DNA of 64,000 nucleotides, taken from NCBI GenBank assembly GCA_024642205.1, contig JAHEBQ010000011.1, positions 62,001 to 126,000 of the forward strand. Direction: 5' to 3'. Under the pieces are notes generated by a model. It was not told where the DNA came from, searched no databases, and saw only the letters and a program-made list of their open reading frames with translations. Below are positions 62,268 to 64,000 of the stretch, one piece after another (positions within the stretch are counted from its first letter, which is position 1; each line of letters begins with the position of its first letter). This DNA comes from Planctomycetaceae bacterium (lineage in GTDB: Bacteria; Planctomycetota; Planctomycetia; Pirellulales; Pirellulaceae). A program made the position numbers and the translations under genes.

Positions 62268-62843
62268 TCAAGCAAAACAACCAGTTATCGCATCCACATC
62301 ACCTGATTCCGCAAGCCAGCTGATGTGATGTTGGCCCTGCCCATCGAGTCTGTATTTTCGTTCATTGCTCCTTGGATTGTTTTCGTCGACGACCTGACGG
62401 GTACGTTCCGAGATGCGTTGATATCTGGTTTTTGCCTCTCGAACGGACGCTGACGTAGACGCCAACGCCGCGTTTTGAACGACCGCCCTTCCAAGGCTCT
62501 CCAGGCACTCCAGGGCGTTTTCAAGGGCTTCTTCGGCCCTGTCATTCAGTTGCTGGCGAAGTTGATTCTGGGCCAGATGAATCGCCAGATGGGCGGCGTC
62601 GAGGCACTCCTGAATCGCGGGCGCGACGTTCGATGAATGCACTCGCCGTTGATAAGAAACCCTGGGAGGTTTCCTGGCACTCAGATCGGCAGTGGTTTCC
62701 AGTTCCGCGCGGATGATCCGGATTTCATCGGGGGCGTCGATTCCAAGGTGAACGGTCCGACCTCGAATGCGGGTCACTTCGACCGTAATCCCAAGGTTGG
62801 GAAACAATACTTTTTCAGCTTTGCGACGTGACAAAATGAGCAT
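62268..62843 (-). CDS. csrA: CsrA-type translational regulator with long C-terminal extension
   Basis: A 191-residue protein. Residues 1-50 are CsrA: MLILSRRKAEKVLF, ITVEVTRIRGRTVHLGIDAPDEIRIIRAEL, with the RNA-contact residues Leu4, Arg6, Arg7 and the equivalent of Arg44 (Arg45) kept. CsrA proteins are normally 60-75 residues; here about 140 more follow, an Ala/Gln/Glu-rich helical part (AIHLAQNQLRQQLNDRAEEALENALECLESLG) and a charged tail. CsrA binds GGA-containing hairpins in mRNA leaders; glycogen genes are classic targets, and glgA is in this window. ATG 62843 is preferred to the TTG before it. Confidence 0.88.
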   Translation of the reverse strand: MLILSRRKAEKVLFPNLGITVEVTRIRGRTVHLGIDAPDEIRIIRAELETTADLSARKPPRVSYQRRVHSSNVAPAIQECLDAAHLAIHLAQNQLRQQLNDRAEEALENALECLESLGRAVVQNAALASTSASVREAKTRYQRISERTRQVVDENNPRSNERKYRLDGQGQHHISWLAESGDVDAITGCFA

Positions 62844-62846
62844 CAA

Positions 62847-63409
62847 CGGGTCCTTTCAAATGTGGTCTTCGTAACTGGTATCCGAGCGACATCTTGCGGA
62901 ATGAGGTGTTCCAGGAAATCCATGGGAGCATCTGGAAGCGACAAGTATTTCGATTTTGTTAATCTTGTCAATATGGAATACTGTAAATTAATATAGTAGA
63001 CAAAAGGTTTCTACTGCCAAGGCGAGGTTTGTTGCCTTGCGGATGCGGCGTTTAGCCGGAATTCCTTGAAACGTGGAAAATTGCCGCGAATCGGATCCCT
63101 GAACCGGTGTCGATGAGGTGGTTGGATTGGTCGGCGGATATGGTTGTCTGTGATACCCGGAGGCAGTGAATTCTCACCATGAACGGTTGCACATGGAACG
63201 AGTGATCGTCCCTGTGGGTTGCAGCCCACGATTCGGTCAAAACGGACAGGATGTTAAAAGCGGTGGAATGACACGTTTCGCTCGAACAATGGCAAACGCA
63301 CGACCAATTCAAAAACCACCGGGTTGACCGCTTTCTCAAACCGGAATTTGACTGCACAATGGTCGCTGTGTTTTGCAGTACTGCAGTCCAGGCGTCCAAG
63401 CAGATTGAA
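62847..63409. other. Divergent intergenic region between csrA and the dehydrogenase-like gene
   Basis: Around 62940-63000 the DNA is markedly AT-rich. On the minus strand TTGACA (62971-62966), an 18-base spacer and TACTTG could be the csrA promoter, giving a leader of about 100 bases; the -10 element is poor. GTGGG/CCCAC (around 63210-63225) forms a small hairpin. The plus frame of the next gene is open from 63272 without an ATG before 63359. Confidence 0.35.
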
Positions 63410-64000
63410 ATGTCAGAAGATATCGAACAACGGGCGTACAAGATTGTCGAAGAGCTACGGGCCGACATCGATTTTGAGCTCGACGACGTGATCGCGCAGA
63501 TCGTGCGCGGTTTGCCGGAAGACTATTTCAAAATGCTTTCGCGCGACGATCAACTCCGGCAACTCAAGGCATTGCTGGCGATGGGCGTTTGCAACCTCGA
63601 CGAAGAGATCATGCTTCGAAGCGATGACGGAAGGCAAATCGCCGTTGTGGCCAGGAAGAACTATCCTGGTCTTTTGGCTAACATCCTCAAACGGATTCCG
63701 TCAGAAACGGAGTTAATTGGCGCCAAGATCTTTACTTCAACCGAACACGATTTCATCATCGACGTGTTCGAATTCAAGCCAGTTGGCCCATCCGAAAAGG
63801 TCACGCAGGTCGATTCCGCTGAAGTTGAGACGACGATCGAAGAAGTTGCCAAAGTTGTCAGAAAGTCAGTAGAGCAGGTCAGAGAGTTCGTGTCTCATTA
63901 CCACCCTGGCAACCGAATCCTCAGTTCGCCCAAGGATGTCGCAGAGCAGTTTCTCGTTTTTCTTGACTCCGAGCGATCAAAAGAAACAGCCGTGCGTTGG
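63410..64000 (+). CDS. N-terminus of a probable large NAD-type glutamate dehydrogenase, 3' end outside window
   Basis: The plus strand is open to the right edge, giving 197 residues from ATG 63410. LPEDYFKMLSRDDQLRQLKALLAM is followed by an ACT-like segment (IAVVARKNYPGLLANILKRI, ELIGAKIFTSTEHDFIIDVFEF). This N-terminal plan resembles the long glutamate dehydrogenases of planctomycetes, with a regulatory region ahead of the catalytic domain. The catalytic part would lie beyond the window, so the call is tentative. An ATG at 63359 in the same frame is a possible start; neither has a strong ribosome site. Confidence 0.6.
   Translation, partial: MSEDIEQRAYKIVEELRADIDFELDDVIAQIVRGLPEDYFKMLSRDDQLRQLKALLAMGVCNLDEEIMLRSDDGRQIAVVARKNYPGLLANILKRIPSETELIGAKIFTSTEHDFIIDVFEFKPVGPSEKVTQVDSAEVETTIEEVAKVVRKSVEQVREFVSHYHPGNRILSSPKDVAEQFLVFLDSERSKETAVRW

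Overview
The window looks like chromosomal DNA from a member of the Planctomycetota, most likely a Pirellulaceae-type bacterium; this is an inference from gene content. The pointers are many Hanks-type kinases with FHA, RDD or zinc-finger parts, an ECF sigma factor overlapping a kinase gene, a complete alternative complex III (Act) block joined to a caa3 oxidase, small secreted Cys-rich proteins, and the loose mix of informational and metabolic genes. I see no rRNA, tRNA, insertion sequence, prophage or CRISPR array.

Left part (1-27.9 kb). A secreted HExxH metallopeptidase runs off the left edge, divergent from an orphan ABC-type solute-binding protein. Then come a Cys-rich secreted protein, a 954-residue kinase in which a kinase-RDD unit appears twice (the second kinase degenerate), and, divergent from it, an FHA-pseudokinase. 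Housekeeping genes follow: miaB, fmt, def and folK. A glucan block holds glgA, a galT-like gene and a GH57 glucanotransferase. After a CocE/NonD hydrolase comes an overlapping minus-strand operon of ECF sigma factor, membrane kinase with an anti-sigma-like zinc finger, and secreted coiled-coil protein. An L,D-transpeptidase, a zinc-ribbon membrane peptide and rarA close this part.

Respiratory part (28.3-50.5 kb). Twelve same-strand genes, actA-actB-actC-actDE-actF-orf100-sco-coxB-coxA-coxC-cox4-coxC2, encode a quinol:cytochrome c oxidoreductase and an A2-type caa3 oxidase with its copper chaperone. Nearby are a methyltransferase, a PQQ-type propeller protein and a RegB/RegA (PrrB/PrrA) redox two-component pair. 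The pair is a natural candidate regulator of the oxidase block, and a RegA-like half-site pair lies upstream of actA. A receiver-HATPase fusion protein follows.

Ion-transport part (50.6-60.6 kb). A tightly overlapped plus-strand Mrp-type cation/proton antiporter operon has the MrpA functions split between two genes and three NuoL/M/N-like subunits. It is followed by an unknown multi-spanning protein. Respiration would supply the proton gradient that this antiporter uses.

Right end (60.6-64 kb). An exported endonuclease/exonuclease/phosphatase-fold protein, a CsrA with a long C-terminal extension, and the N-terminus of what looks like a large NAD-type glutamate dehydrogenase that runs off the window. 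Translations were read by eye; no alignments or database searches were run.
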